Part shown: in pieces, positions 1 through 8,799 of the stretch | Numbering within the stretch: position 1 is the first letter of the stretch | How the letters are laid out: each line of letters opens with the position of its first letter | Assembly (NCBI GenBank): GCA_016490735.1 | Contig: JAEMWC010000756.1 | Coordinates: 308,501 to 372,500, forward strand | Direction: 5' to 3' | From: Pachyseris speciosa | Lineage: Eukaryota; Cnidaria; Anthozoa; Scleractinia; Pachyseridae | Length of the DNA: 64,000 nt | Made by a program: the position numbers and the translations under genes | The notes under the pieces: model-generated | What the model saw: only the letters and a program-made list of their open reading frames with translations | Database searches by the model: none | What the model was told of the DNA's origin: nothing

Positions 1-196
1 GTGATTTAACAACAACATGATTGACATCATTACCAGGTTTTACATTTGTCAAAAGTTTGTTTTCAAGATCATAATGCCCATCTTGAGTCAATCTAAATCC
101 ATTTCCATCATCACCTTTATCACCTTTTGGACCGATTGAACCTCTGTTACCATTTCTTATATCATCTTGATTTGGTGAAAAATTGAATATACCCAT
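1..196 (-). CDS. Collagen-like fibre protein, second copy, cut by window edge
   Basis: The first about 65 codons of a fibre gene that runs off the left edge. It starts MGIFNFSPNQDD, resembling the start of the neighbouring large fibre ([12 protein letters not shown]), then has a short Gly-X-Y stretch ([13 protein letters not shown]) and a segment like the one that follows the collagen repeat in the neighbour (DGHYDLENKLLTNV). It is therefore a tandem paralogue with a much shorter collagen stalk. The start is chosen from the shared N-terminus and the TCTA...TATATG context just upstream. Role by inference: virion surface fibre of the Polinton. Its C-terminal head lies outside the window. Confidence 0.75.
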   Translation of the reverse strand, partial: MGIFNFSPNQDDIRNGNRGSIGPKGDKGDDGNGFRLTQDGHYDLENKLLTNVKPGNDVNHVVVKS

Positions 197-212
197 ATAA
201 TATTAATTTAGA
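194..212 (-). promoter_or_regulatory. TCTA...TATATG start-proximal motif (fibre copy 2)
   Basis: Minus-strand TCTA at 209-212 in an AT-rich stretch, 13 nt before the ATG at 194-196, which sits in the context TATATG. It follows directly on the stop codon of the upstream fibre frame. The same arrangement precedes most capsid-module genes here. Confidence 0.5.
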
Positions 213-1412
213 TTAATTCATAATTACTTCTAATGTAAATGTGATGTGAAATGCTCCATTATTGGGATGTGAATAGTTAATTACAAAATAGCCTCTCGAT
301 AATGATTTGTTGATGTTGACTGTTGTGATGTTTCTACTCATAGAAGAACCTCTGTATTGAAAAAAAGTTGTTGGAATTGGAAAAGGCCCAGCACCTTCAT
401 TCTCTTTCTTAAAGTATAATATTCCGGGTTTTGATCCCTGTATGATGTACATTTTCTTAATATAAAAGTTATTGTTATGAACAACCAAATGTTCAGAGCC
501 ATTTATCAATACATTCTTTATAGTATTCTTATTATGTCCAGTACTGGCTTTAACAGAGCAATTTAAATATTGTATTTGACCAATTATTCCATTCCCATTC
601 AAATTTAGATCACCTCCTAATTTCGGTCTGTAAAGAGCAAATCCACCCAAATCGAAAGCCGTTTCCATAATTACACCTGTAACGCTTGAACGAAAGAGAT
701 TTAAACCACCATTGTGAATTCTATGGCCATTTAGATTTAAATCACCACCAAGTTTAGCCTCTTTTATTGAATATGTGTTCATATTAATATCATTTAACAT
801 TGTCAATTCACCATTTTGTCCATCAAATAAGTTTGATGAATTATTAATCAAAGCATGTCCATTCAAATCTAAATCAGTTTGTAATTGTATTTTTTCATTC
901 ACGATTTTGTAAGCTTCAGTGAAGTCGTAAACACTTGATGGAACGTCTGCTGCTTCACCATCAATACCATATGCAACACAATGAACTTTGAACTTATTTG
1001 GATAAGTTGGGTTAGCATTAATATGTATTGTACAATACAAATATTCAGGTGGTGAACTTACTGAAGGTTTTTCAATCCATAATAAATATCTCGAATGATC
1101 TTCATTTCTATTGTCAAATTTTCTCCCTACAGTTCTATGAATTGTACTTCCACCAGTTGCACTGAATGTTACACTACTAAGATTCATTCCTTCATAATCA
1201 GGAAATAGCCATTCGAGAACAAAAGTGTATTTTCCATCATTTATTGTGTACATATTAAATCCAATTCTAGCTCTAAAAATATGATTAGCTTCTTTATTCA
1301 AGTCTACATCAATGACCTTTTTTGAAATCATATGTGGTGAACGAGGTAAATTGACATATCCATTAACTTTCAAGCCATATTCAGTACTAACTTCATCGAT
1401 ATCATTCATCAA
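213..1412 (-). pseudogene. Distal (C-terminal) half of large fibre protein, split off by frameshift
   Basis: An open frame of 399 codons with no collagen repeat. It has beta-rich modules with recurring GGDLNLNG and LDLNGHAL motifs, as in phage-like fibre shafts. Its N-terminal part (RSPHMI, then a GKYTFVLEW segment) resembles the middle domain of the upstream fibre (RSPYHI, then [10 protein letters not shown]). The frame stays open upstream of the listed ATG, where it encodes HPKNAFKYL, resembling KNPFAFLL in the upstream protein. It overlaps the end of the preceding frame by 11 nt. The likely history is one fibre gene of over 1,000 codons broken by a single-base change near 1449-1463, beside a run of five T (1457-1461). 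Independent translation from the ATG ATG pair at its start is possible but less likely. Confidence 0.7.
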
Positions 1413-3462
1413 ATATTTGAAAGCATTCTTTGGATGAGAAGCAGATGAAATATGACTTTTTAACTAATTGATCTAAATTTACGGCATCGGTTTTATTTGT
1501 TCCTTCTTTTAAGTTAATGATTTTATGCCCTCCAAGTTTTAAGTCTGCTGCCATCGCATTTGTTCCATTCAATAATAAAGTGTTTGCTCTGATGGTTTGT
1601 GAAGCTCGATTTAAAACTCTAAAGCTCACTGCATCAGTTTCATTCACCACGTCCGCTAAATTCGTCACTTTATTTCCACTCATTGATAAATTTCCATACA
1701 TCGCAGTCGAACCGTCTCGTCGGAGAAAATATTCGTCAGTATATCTTTTCGTCGCCGCATCGTCTAAATTTACGGGTGGAGCAAGATCAGTAATGGTATT
1801 GTTGTTCATATTTAGATTTTGTTGTGCGATTGCATCAAGTTTGGTTTGCAACCTCTGGTCCACATATTTTTTATTAACTGCATTTTCAGCTGGTGTACTA
1901 TTATCAACATCTTTCAGATCTTCAATTGCATATCCAGCCATGTTCAGATTGCCCTCTGCCGGGTCGGTTCCATCCCGTTTTAGACAGCTTGCAATTTGAG
2001 AGTCAACATAACTTTTGTTTACAGCATCTTGTGGGTTTGAGGGGTTGTCCTGCAGGTTGAGGATTTTATTTAATTTCATGTCAATATTACCACCAAATGC
2101 AACATTACCGTTTTCAATGTCATAAGCTGGGTCATGGACAAAGTAGTTTAGATTTGAATGATATCCAAAGGCTCCATATACAATAAGATGTGTTTTTGTA
2201 TCAGATGTAGGAGATGCGCTTTTCAAAGTAATTATCATAAGAGCCTGACCACTTGCTGTTTTTTCTATCTTGAATAATTTTTTCATATATCCATCAACAT
2301 CTGGAGTTCTAGGGAATGTTTTTTGAATTGGGGGTCCCTGTTCACGCATATTAATTGTTGGAAGAGCTAAATCAATAGAAGCATTGGTTGGATTTCCAGG
2401 TGAGTAAAACTCAGCAATAAATGTGTATTGCCCAACATCAATTGATGATATATCAAAACGAATTTTGGATGTAAAGTTGCCGCTATTTTTAACATTCCAA
2501 GCCAATGATGATTTATTTATGTGATATGGTGATCTGTCATAGTCCTCAATTTGAAGGTTATCCACTCCTTGTAATGAAGAAGACTTAGATGCGTCTTTCA
2601 ACAAAAATGCGAATGGATTCTTTTGAAGTCCAGAAACAGATAATACCGTAGTATCAACATACTCCTTCGCGTTGAGGAATGATGAAACAACAAGGTCATC
2701 AGTATACTCCTTTGTGGTAACATCTTTATCAGAAGTTGGTGTTGCTACATTAGTCAATTTCTTGTTTTCGATATCATAACTACCATCATATGTTAATTTG
2801 AATACATTTCCTGTATCACCTTTATCACCTTTAGGACCTCTTAGACCTGTATTACCTTTTTCACCTTTAAAACCAAATGGACCTCTATCACCTTTTGGAC
2901 CAATTGGACCAGTATCGCCTTTATCACCTTTATCACCTTTATCACCTTTAGGACCTATTGGACCAGTATCACCTTTTGGACCAATTGGACCACCTGCTGG
3001 ACCAGTATCACCTTTTGGACCAGTTAGACCTATATCACCTTTGTCACCTTTATCACTTTTTGGACCAGCTAGGCCTCTATTACCTCTATCACCTTTAGGA
3101 CCAATTGAACCAGTATCACCTTTGTTACCTTTATCACCTTTTGGACCAATTGGACCAGTTAGACCAATATCACCTTTATCACCTTTTGGACCAATTGGAC
3201 CAATATCACCTCTATCACCTTTATCAGCTTTAAAACCAACTGGACCTCTTTCACCTTCATCACCTTTTGGACCAACTGGACCAACAGGACCTATATCACC
3301 TTTATCACATTTTGGACCAAATGGACCTCTATCACCTTTATCACCTTTTGGACCAGTTAGACCTCTATCACCTTTTGGACCCTTTGGACCAATTGGACCA
3401 ACTGGACCTCTCTCGCCAGTTTTAGATTCATCTTGATTCAATGGAGAATTGAAAACACCCAT
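1402..3462 (-). CDS. Large collagen-like virion fibre protein (N-terminal part)
   Basis: A 686-codon frame. After a short N-terminal anchor ([12 protein letters not shown]), residues about 17-215 are almost perfect Gly-X-Y collagen repeats with typical GPKGDKGD blocks. A folded middle domain follows, and then at least four fibre modules of the type D-L-N-M-x-x-N-x-I-x-D-L ending A-V-N-K-x-Y-V-D, as seen in phage tail fibres. There is no signal peptide or membrane segment. The role in attachment is inferred from architecture. The start is supported by the TATATG context and by the paralogous start at 196. The last dozen codons look out of frame relative to the conserved continuation in the next frame, so this is probably the N-terminal two thirds of a longer protein. 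Confidence 0.8.
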   Translation of the reverse strand: MGVFNSPLNQDESKTGERGPVGPIGPKGPKGDRGLTGPKGDKGDRGPFGPKCDKGDIGPVGPVGPKGDEGERGPVGFKADKGDRGDIGPIGPKGDKGDIGLTGPIGPKGDKGNKGDTGSIGPKGDRGNRGLAGPKSDKGDKGDIGLTGPKGDTGPAGGPIGPKGDTGPIGPKGDKGDKGDKGDTGPIGPKGDRGPFGFKGEKGNTGLRGPKGDKGDTGNVFKLTYDGSYDIENKKLTNVATPTSDKDVTTKEYTDDLVVSSFLNAKEYVDTTVLSVSGLQKNPFAFLLKDASKSSSLQGVDNLQIEDYDRSPYHINKSSLAWNVKNSGNFTSKIRFDISSIDVGQYTFIAEFYSPGNPTNASIDLALPTINMREQGPPIQKTFPRTPDVDGYMKKLFKIEKTASGQALMIITLKSASPTSDTKTHLIVYGAFGYHSNLNYFVHDPAYDIENGNVAFGGNIDMKLNKILNLQDNPSNPQDAVNKSYVDSQIASCLKRDGTDPAEGNLNMAGYAIEDLKDVDNSTPAENAVNKKYVDQRLQTKLDAIAQQNLNMNNNTITDLAPPVNLDDAATKRYTDEYFLRRDGSTAMYGNLSMSGNKVTNLADVVNETDAVSFRVLNRASQTIRANTLLLNGTNAMAADLKLGGHKIINLKEGTNKTDAVNLDQLVKKSYFICFSSKECFQIFDE

Positions 3463-3478
3463 ATAATATTATATTAGA
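3460..3478 (-). promoter_or_regulatory. TCTA...TATATG start-proximal motif (large fibre)
   Basis: Minus-strand TCTA at 3475-3478, with ATG at 3460-3462 in TATATG. The TCTAA includes the TAA stop codon of the upstream packaging ATPase, so the stop and the presumed promoter core share bases. Confidence 0.5.
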
Positions 3479-4115
3479 TATTTCCATAAAAGTTTCTCTT
3501 AACTATTTTCATTGGTTTGTCAACATAGCAGAAAGAATATGGTTTTTTGGTTGCTTCAATATACTTTTGTTTATCGATTCCAAGCTCTTGTGATATAATG
3601 TTTCTCTCTCTTGTGGATGGAAAATCATAAAGGCAGAAATGGCTACAATTGAGTCTGACAGATTTTGGGCATCCGTAAAATGACTGAGTCAGATACAACA
3701 CTGAGCAATTTTTGTGGCGACCCTGAATGAAATAGCTTATGATTTGATCTTGTTTTTTATCAGTCACGAAATCATCAAACACAACCAGTCGCTGCAAATC
3801 AGTGTCTTTAATTTGTTCAACAGGTAAAATCTCATCTTGACTGCAAATTAAAACGGGGTAACCAACTTCTTTGCTTATTTCATTCATCACTTGCTGCAGA
3901 TGTCGATATTTATCTTGATCCAAGTTTTTGGCGTACAGATGTATCTGATCATAATAGACCAACGGTTCCATAATCAAGTGCATGAATAATGTCGTCTTTC
4001 CAGATCCAGAATTACCCGCCAATAACATTCTGAATGTATCTTTTGGCATATATGGATACAACTGCCTGAAAGACTTATTTGAATTCTGAAAAATGTCATA
4101 ATTTGGAATTTCCAT
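3474..4115 (-). CDS. FtsK/HerA-family (A32-like) DNA packaging ATPase
   Basis: 213 codons, the usual size for Polinton, adintovirus and virophage packaging ATPases. Walker A GNSGSGKT is at residues 34-41 and Walker B LVVFDDF at 110-116. A downstream LTQSF fits the sensor position, and SFYGCPKSVRLNC is a familiar stretch of this family. By family knowledge it translocates genomic DNA into the capsid. The frame is complete with no lesion. It lies on the minus strand, divergent from the coiled-coil gene at 4156, with only 40 bp between start codons, so that gap must hold both promoters. Two minus-strand TCTA motifs (4128-4131, 4133-4136) lie there. Confidence 0.93.
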   Translation of the reverse strand: MEIPNYDIFQNSNKSFRQLYPYMPKDTFRMLLAGNSGSGKTTLFMHLIMEPLVYYDQIHLYAKNLDQDKYRHLQQVMNEISKEVGYPVLICSQDEILPVEQIKDTDLQRLVVFDDFVTDKKQDQIISYFIQGRHKNCSVLYLTQSFYGCPKSVRLNCSHFCLYDFPSTRERNIISQELGIDKQKYIEATKKPYSFCYVDKPMKIVKRNFYGNI

Positions 4116-4136
4116 ATGTAAATAGTTTAGATTAGA
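4113..4136 (-). promoter_or_regulatory. Doubled TCTA motif in divergent promoter gap
   Basis: Two minus-strand TCTA cores in AT-rich sequence, 12 and 17 nt before the ATPase ATG (4113-4115). They lie in the 40-bp gap shared with the divergent gene at 4156, which itself lacks a TCTA. Confidence 0.45.
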
Positions 4137-4155
4137 TTTTATCCAATGTACTTGT

Positions 4156-5034
4156 ATGGAAATAGAGCGTATGAAAAGGCTTCTTAAAAGTGGAATTGAA
4201 GCTGGAAATAGGACTAGAGAAGTTCGTGAGGTTATTAAGACTTATGAAAATAGAAAACAAGATGCATATGATGAAACATTACAATTACTAAAACCATCTA
4301 TTGATGTTCAGAAGAGTGTAAAAGAAAGTGTCGACAAAAAACAGGATGAAGTTATTGAACAGTTGAAAAAGAATCAAAAAGCCTTGACATCCGGTTTTGA
4401 AGATCTCATGCTTTTGAACACATTGCCTGAATCAGTACCTATGGAAACAACAAAATTACCAATTGACTACAAACCAACAATGATGTCTGAAATGAAACCC
4501 ACATATCAGTCAAATATTGAAAAAGGTTTTTCACTTGAGGAGATTGAAGCATTGACAAAATATAATTTACCACCTCCATCACAAATTTTAAATATGCAAG
4601 TAGATGGAACAATCGATCTCAATGACTATGATGCAAAAATCGGCAAGTTAACCCAAGAAATGGGACGTCAAAAAGCAGTAATGTCAAAAACCAAAAAGGA
4701 GAGGGACAGAAACAAAGAAAGGATATTTAAATTGACTCAAGAGATCAAATTACTGCAAAAGTACCGAAAAAGAATTGATGTCATTGAAGAAGGCTCAAAA
4801 ACTATCGGTAAAGGTATGAGAAAGAGAAAAAGACAATATGGAGCTGGTGTTGTTCATTATAATAATATCAATGACTTGCTTTCACGACTTCAGTTACTTG
4901 GTGGGTCTATTTTTGCGGGCAACAACAGTATGGGTGTGAGAAATGAGTTTGCAAACATATTGCATACATTGAACAGATTGGGTGTCATTGGAATCAAGGA
5001 GCTAAATAGCATAATGATGAAATATCTAATGTAA
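4156..5034 (+). CDS. Polinton coiled-coil protein of unknown function
   Basis: 292 codons. Charged helical segments predominate. Residues about 45-75 and 155-205 are rich in K/E/Q/R with a heptad-like pattern, indicating coiled coil. A basic patch follows (GMRKRKRQYGAG, about 220-232), then a more hydrophobic C-terminal tail (SRLQLLGGSIFAG). Its place between the packaging ATPase and the penton-like gene suggests a structural or assembly role, which is inference only. The frame is intact and ends 6 nt before the next start codon. I do not recognise a named domain. Confidence 0.75.
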   Translation: MEIERMKRLLKSGIEAGNRTREVREVIKTYENRKQDAYDETLQLLKPSIDVQKSVKESVDKKQDEVIEQLKKNQKALTSGFEDLMLLNTLPESVPMETTKLPIDYKPTMMSEMKPTYQSNIEKGFSLEEIEALTKYNLPPPSQILNMQVDGTIDLNDYDAKIGKLTQEMGRQKAVMSKTKKERDRNKERIFKLTQEIKLLQKYRKRIDVIEEGSKTIGKGMRKRKRQYGAGVVHYNNINDLLSRLQLLGGSIFAGNNSMGVRNEFANILHTLNRLGVIGIKELNSIMMKYLM

Positions 5035-5043
5035 TAGTATATG
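5025..5043 (+). promoter_or_regulatory. TCTA...TATATG start-proximal motif (penton-like gene)
   Basis: TCTA at 5025-5028, 13 nt before the ATG at 5041 (context TATATG). It overlaps the last codons of the coiled-coil gene. Confidence 0.5.
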
Positions 5044-5825
5044 ACTGAAATTTCACTACGATTCAACAGCAAAAACAGAGACAAAATAGGTGTCAGTAAG
5101 AGTCATGATTTCACAAAAAGATTTAATGTCCCTCTTAAATTAGCGGATGATTTAAATTATGAAATGGCAGTAAAGACTATCAATATGACATACAGTTGGT
5201 ACAACATCAGAGAATCTTATGGGAATAATCAAATTAAATATAGCCATGACAAAGGTGCAAACTGGCAAACAATAACTTTTGTTGATGGGATGTACTCATA
5301 TGATGAAATTAATAACTACATTCATGAGTACTTGAAAAAAAATGGACATATACTGAATCCAGATGAAGAAGACGAAACAAGATATAAGTACGGTATCGAT
5401 TTGTTTTTCATTTTGTCAACATATCGTGTCTTAATGGAACTTAATGAAAATTATCGAGTGGATCTGAGAAATAATGATTTCAGAAAACTTATGGTTTCGA
5501 TTCAAAAATAATTTCAGCCACAGAGTATGGAACAATCTTGCCTGATATAACACGGGGATTAGATGAAATCTATATTAATTGTGATGCTGTGGTAGATAGC
5601 ATTGTTGATGGGAATTCCACAAATACTATCGCTGTTATTCCAGTCACAGATCTCATCAGAAGTTTTCCTTTCACTTATAAACCTCGTTTTCTTTCATGGA
5701 ATCCAGTCTCAACACATACAATCAGCACAATACGATTCTACATCACAGATTCTTTAGGAATTCCAGTTGATTTGAATGGAATAGATTGGTATATTGAGGT
5801 ATTCTTGAGAGGAACACAATTATAA
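5041..5825 (+). pseudogene. Penton-like minor capsid protein, frameshifted
   Basis: Two open frames, 5041-5511 and one entering near 5495 and ending 5825, together match the single penton-type minor capsid gene expected between ATPase and major capsid in Polintons. The first begins MTEISLRFNSKNRDK with a typical TYSWYNI segment. The second holds PDITRGLDEIYINCD and ends FYITDSLGIPVDLNGIDWY, characteristic of the single jelly-roll minor capsid family. The frames are offset by one base, with the break near 5490-5496 by conservation. No canonical slippery heptamer lies there, so I read it as a one-base loss or assembly error and not programmed frameshifting. Role by family knowledge: pentameric vertex protein. 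Confidence 0.8.
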
Positions 5826-5838
5826 AACGTACTAGTAT

Positions 5839-6060
5839 ATGAAACGATTTGAATATGAAAAATATGGTGAAGGTGTCATGACTGACATCATAAAAACCGC
5901 GGGAAAGAAAGCAGCTGAGAAAGCAGCCACATCAGTTGGTGAATATGCAGGAAAAAAAGCTGGTGACAAAATCATTGAACTTTTAAGCAGGAGAAAGAGT
6001 GGAACTAAGAGTGGGGGTATGATTAAAAGAGGCCGTGGCAGACCTCGTAAAATAAAATGA
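5839..6060 (+). CDS. Small basic protein, AT-hook-like C-terminus
   Basis: 73 codons. An acidic/aromatic start (MKRFEYEKYGEG) is followed by an Ala/Lys-rich helix (GKKAAEKAATSVGEYAGKK) and a C-terminus GRGRPRKIK that contains an AT-hook-like GRPRK core. The size, charge and position just before the major capsid gene suggest a DNA-condensing virion protein, analogous to adenovirus core proteins. That is inference. The start context is AGTATATG without a clear TCTA. The frame is intact. Confidence 0.7.
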   Translation: MKRFEYEKYGEGVMTDIIKTAGKKAAEKAATSVGEYAGKKAGDKIIELLSRRKSGTKSGGMIKRGRGRPRKIK

Positions 6061-6069
6061 ACAACTTTA

Positions 6070-6088
6070 TCTAACCCATTAATATATG
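6070..6088 (+). promoter_or_regulatory. TCTA...TATATG start-proximal motif (major capsid gene)
   Basis: TCTAACCCATTAATATATG: TCTA at 6070-6073, ATG at 6086. Near-identical TCTAACCCATTTGTATATG stands before both small Cys-rich protein genes (8797, 9168), making this the clearest version of the motif. Confidence 0.6.
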
Positions 6089-7372
6089 TCAAACTATCGC
6101 GACTCAAATTATATTGAGAGATATGAAGATGTTGTATTTGAGCTTGAGACAGCACTTAATACAGTAGTTGCAAACAATGCTCACCAGAAGAAAACTGGTC
6201 ACCGCTTCGTTGTTGATAACAGTGGAGAGACTACACCATTTGATTGGTACAATGGTCGTTTTAATATTGATTTCATTGAAAAGAAGCTTGCAGATGGAGG
6301 TGATATTGCTGCTGATGACAGAAATGGTATCGTCAATTCAATTCACGCTTTCATTAAAAGCATAAATGTGAAAGTAAATGGTGTTGATGTTTATGAATGT
6401 CGTGACGTTAACCAGGCTGTAAATATTAAATCACTACTTGAGTATTCACAGGGTTATGCTTCAAGTCAAGCAACAAATGAGTTCTACTATCTTGACACCA
6501 ACAGGCATGCTGAAGACAGAGTGGCTCAGGCTAATTATAACAAGGGTTTCGCAGCTCGTAAATCAATGTTGAATGGTGCTAATGGTAAAGTAAATGGTGA
6601 ATTGGCATTGAATAGATATGCATTTTTCAAGAGACTTTATGATGAACTTATGCCTAACTCTAAAGTGGAGCTTAATTTGGAACTTGAAAGTGATGATAAT
6701 CTTGTTTGGCAGGCTGCAGATAATTGTCGTGTAGTACTAACCAAATTTCAGTTGATTGTTCCTCGTATTATTTTCAATTCAATTGGAAAGTCCTTGTATA
6801 TGAGCAAGTATCTTGACACCAGAAAGTGGACTTATCTGAGAGAAATGATTGAGAGGGGTAATTCTACAAGACAGCAGACAGCTAATTTCCGTATCACAAC
6901 AGGAATAAATAAACCAAGGCATGTATTTGTTTTCATCATCAATGATGCCAATGATGAGTCTCAGACAGCAAATAAATTCTTGTACAACACGTTCTCTGTT
7001 GCAAATAACCGAACACTGACAAATTGTTATCTCGAGGTTGGCAATGGAAATGATTATCCAGAGGTTCATTATGATCCATCAACAGAGCCCACAAGAGTGT
7101 TCAGAGATGTTCTGAAATATGTTCATGCAAATAATGACTTCAGTGAAAGCACCTTGCTCAACAGAAGCAACTTTGGTTCAATATTCCCTTTTATTTATTT
7201 CGATCTGACAAAACAGAAACAGGACATAAAAGACGGAATGACTAAACTGACTTTCAAATACACATTGAGTGCTGAAACAAATGCAGATTACAGTGTGTAT
7301 GCACTAGTCCTCTATGAGAAGGACATTGAGATGAGAAAGACTGATGGTAAAATCGTCTTGAGATCTATGTAA
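6086..7372 (+). CDS. Major capsid protein (double jelly-roll, Polinton type)
   Basis: 428 codons, intact from ATG to TAA. It starts MSNYRDSNYIERYEDVVFEL and ends with a strand-rich LTFKYTLSAETNADYSVYAL, both familiar from Polinton/adintovirus hexon-like proteins. The family forms trimers with pseudo-hexagonal symmetry that tile the icosahedral shell. I see no catalytic motif and none is expected. The length is shorter than adenovirus hexon and typical of Polinton proteins. It lies after the basic protein and before an AT-rich spacer, and is preceded by the best TCTA motif in the element. Its intact state contrasts with the broken penton-like and polymerase genes. Confidence 0.92.
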   Translation: MSNYRDSNYIERYEDVVFELETALNTVVANNAHQKKTGHRFVVDNSGETTPFDWYNGRFNIDFIEKKLADGGDIAADDRNGIVNSIHAFIKSINVKVNGVDVYECRDVNQAVNIKSLLEYSQGYASSQATNEFYYLDTNRHAEDRVAQANYNKGFAARKSMLNGANGKVNGELALNRYAFFKRLYDELMPNSKVELNLELESDDNLVWQAADNCRVVLTKFQLIVPRIIFNSIGKSLYMSKYLDTRKWTYLREMIERGNSTRQQTANFRITTGINKPRHVFVFIINDANDESQTANKFLYNTFSVANNRTLTNCYLEVGNGNDYPEVHYDPSTEPTRVFRDVLKYVHANNDFSESTLLNRSNFGSIFPFIYFDLTKQKQDIKDGMTKLTFKYTLSAETNADYSVYALVLYEKDIEMRKTDGKIVLRSM

Positions 7373-7446
7373 TCTAATATTATATGGATATTAATAGTCT
7401 TGAATTGAAACTTTCACTAGATGAAAAAAGGAGCTTGAAGAAATGA
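7373..7446 (+). CDS. 20-codon ORF after a TCTA motif, possible gene remnant
   Basis: TCTA at 7373-7376 is followed by TATATG with the ATG at 7384-7386. The frame encodes MDINSLELKLSLDEKRSLKK and stops at 7444. The regulatory context is as good as that of real genes, but the protein is only 20 residues and an AT-rich low-complexity block follows at once. It is probably the decapitated start of a gene interrupted or eroded by that block. The LKLSLDEKRSLKK stretch loosely resembles VKLSEGQKEKLAKA at the start of the downstream frame at 7610, which would fit a former start of that gene. That link is tentative. Confidence 0.35.
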
Positions 7447-7575
7447 TAGAAAAAAGAACTAAATCAATAATTAATCAATTAATTAAATTAATTAAAAAAA
7501 TTATAATAAATTAATAAATAAATTAAATAAATTAATAAATTAAATTAAATTAAATTAAATACAATTTAGTATAAA
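7447..7575 (+). repeat. AT-only low-complexity tract
   Basis: About 110 bp of almost pure A/T built from short TTAAT and AAATT words with several self-complementary stretches. It separates the major capsid gene from the pVI-like gene. Function unknown; microsatellite-like expansion is the simplest explanation. Confidence 0.7.
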
Positions 7576-7609
7576 CATATATTATCTGACTACTTATCAT
7601 CCTTATGGA

Positions 7610-7945
7610 GTGAAACTTTCAGAGGGTCAGAAAGAAAAACTAGCAAAAGCCATGAACTCAAATTCGGCTGTGACATTGAGGCTATCACATGGTGGATTGT
7701 CTGGAAATGATCAGCTGATGTTGACAAAAACACAAATCAATAAACTGATGAAATCAAAAAGATCAGGAAAAGGATCAGACATCAAGATATCAAAAAGTCA
7801 AATCAGAAAAGCTGTTGTAGAAGGAGGTTCTCTTTGGAGCAGTCTTTTACCATTAGCAACTAAAGTTGCCGCAAAGGCGGCTCCAGCATTGGCTACAGGT
7901 GCTCTTTCTTCATTAGCAGGTATTGGTGTTGAAAAACTATTTTAA
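7610..7945 (+). pseudogene. pVI/pX-like minor virion protein, N-terminal part; damaged start
   Basis: The frame encodes KLSEGQKEKLAKAMNSNS, a middle with regularly spaced Lys (LTKTQINKLMKSKRSGKG), and a hydrophobic Ala-rich tail (ATKVAAKAAPALATGALSS). This pattern is seen in Polinton proteins compared with the adenovirus pVI/pX membrane-active or core proteins. There is no ATG in frame. The nearest ATG (7605-7607) is one base out of register and meets a stop after one codon, so the start seems to have been lost by a small indel. The frame ends at TAA 7943-7945, but the same phase remains open afterwards into the next entry and continues with related sequence. Confidence 0.6.
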
Positions 7946-8785
7946 AAGAAACAAAGTGGGGGATTAGTTATTCCTTATAGAAACTTACCCCAACTATTGA
8001 ATTTCCAAAATCTGTTGAATCCAAGACAAACGGCTGATCTTATCAGTTCAATGCAGTCTGGTGGAGACCTTTATATCAAACCAACGAAAACACAGATTGG
8101 AAAAGGTCTTGGAGCAATACTCGCCAGTATTGCAGTTCCTATGGTCTTGAATGCCATAACTGGGAAGGGTTTGCAGGTTGACAGACGTCGAACCAAACAG
8201 TCAAGAGCAGTTCATGTTCCAGATGACAGAAGTGGAAAAGGTATTGGAACAGTACTCGCCAGTATTGCAGCTCCTATGGTCTTGGCCATTGGTTTTGGAA
8301 TGAAAAAAAAAAGGTCTTATGATGTAAGATTCATAAATACACCATTATCAAACTTTGATTTATTAAAATGGGTGAAACAACTTGGAATAAAATATTTCAG
8401 AGGAGTTTTCAGTCGGGATGCCCTTCCAATACAAATAAAAAACAAAGAATGTGGGATAGTGAATCTTGACAGTCAGATTGGACCTGGTACTCATTGGGTG
8501 TGTTATCGTAATATGGATACATACTGTGAATACTTCGACTCATTCGGTTTAATGATGCCAACAGAAGTTCAAATATATATGGCTACAAGTGGGAAAGAAC
8601 TTGAATACTCTGGTGATGAGATACAAGAAAGGGATTCAGTCTTGTGTGGATATTGGTGTTTGTACTATCTTCTTGAGAGACAAAAAGGCAGATCAATTCT
8701 GGATACAATACACAATTCCAAATTCAATCCAACAGATCCTAGTGTCAATCACAGATTCATCATAGACTACTTTGAAAATATCTAA
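7946..8785 (+). CDS. pVI-like repeats joined in frame to adenain-type cysteine protease
   Basis: Two similar hydrophobic units (GKGLGAILASIAVPMVL and GKGIGTVLASIAAPMVL) precede a complete adenovirus-type protease. Numbering from 7997, the catalytic set is His166 (THWVCY), Asp181 (YFDSFG), Gln210 and Cys217 (LCGYWC). The Gln-Cys spacing of seven matches adenain. By family knowledge it matures capsid proteins. There is no ATG in the first part. The first good ATG is at 8300 (MKKKRSYDV), just before the protease domain, and is the likeliest start. Upstream the frame is continuous with the pVI-like frame across one TAA. So either a separate protease starts at 8300, or a pVI-protease fusion carries an in-frame stop. 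The stop TAA overlaps the TCTAA of the next promoter motif. Confidence 0.8.
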   Translation, partial: KKQSGGLVIPYRNLPQLLNFQNLLNPRQTADLISSMQSGGDLYIKPTKTQIGKGLGAILASIAVPMVLNAITGKGLQVDRRRTKQSRAVHVPDDRSGKGIGTVLASIAAPMVLAIGFGMKKKRSYDVRFINTPLSNFDLLKWVKQLGIKYFRGVFSRDALPIQIKNKECGIVNLDSQIGPGTHWVCYRNMDTYCEYFDSFGLMMPTEVQIYMATSGKELEYSGDEIQERDSVLCGYWCLYYLLERQKGRSILDTIHNSKFNPTDPSVNHRFIIDYFENI

Positions 8786-8799
8786 CCCATTTGTATATG
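8781..8799 (+). promoter_or_regulatory. TCTA...TATATG start-proximal motif (Cys-rich protein 1)
   Basis: TCTAACCCATTTGTATATG: TCTA at 8781-8784 overlaps the protease stop codon and the ATG is at 8797. A second copy with the same bases is at 9152-9170. Confidence 0.6.

Noticed and set aside
2798..3436. Long plus-strand frame rich in Pro/Leu/Ser opposite the collagen region
   Set aside because: It is the antisense reading of the Gly-X-Y repeat, whose GGACC/GGTCC composition avoids stops on both strands.
5490..5515. Programmed frameshift in the penton-like gene
   Set aside because: The direction is -1, but no X XXY YYZ heptamer lies in phase and the conserved protein switches frame before the A-rich stretch; a one-base loss is simpler.
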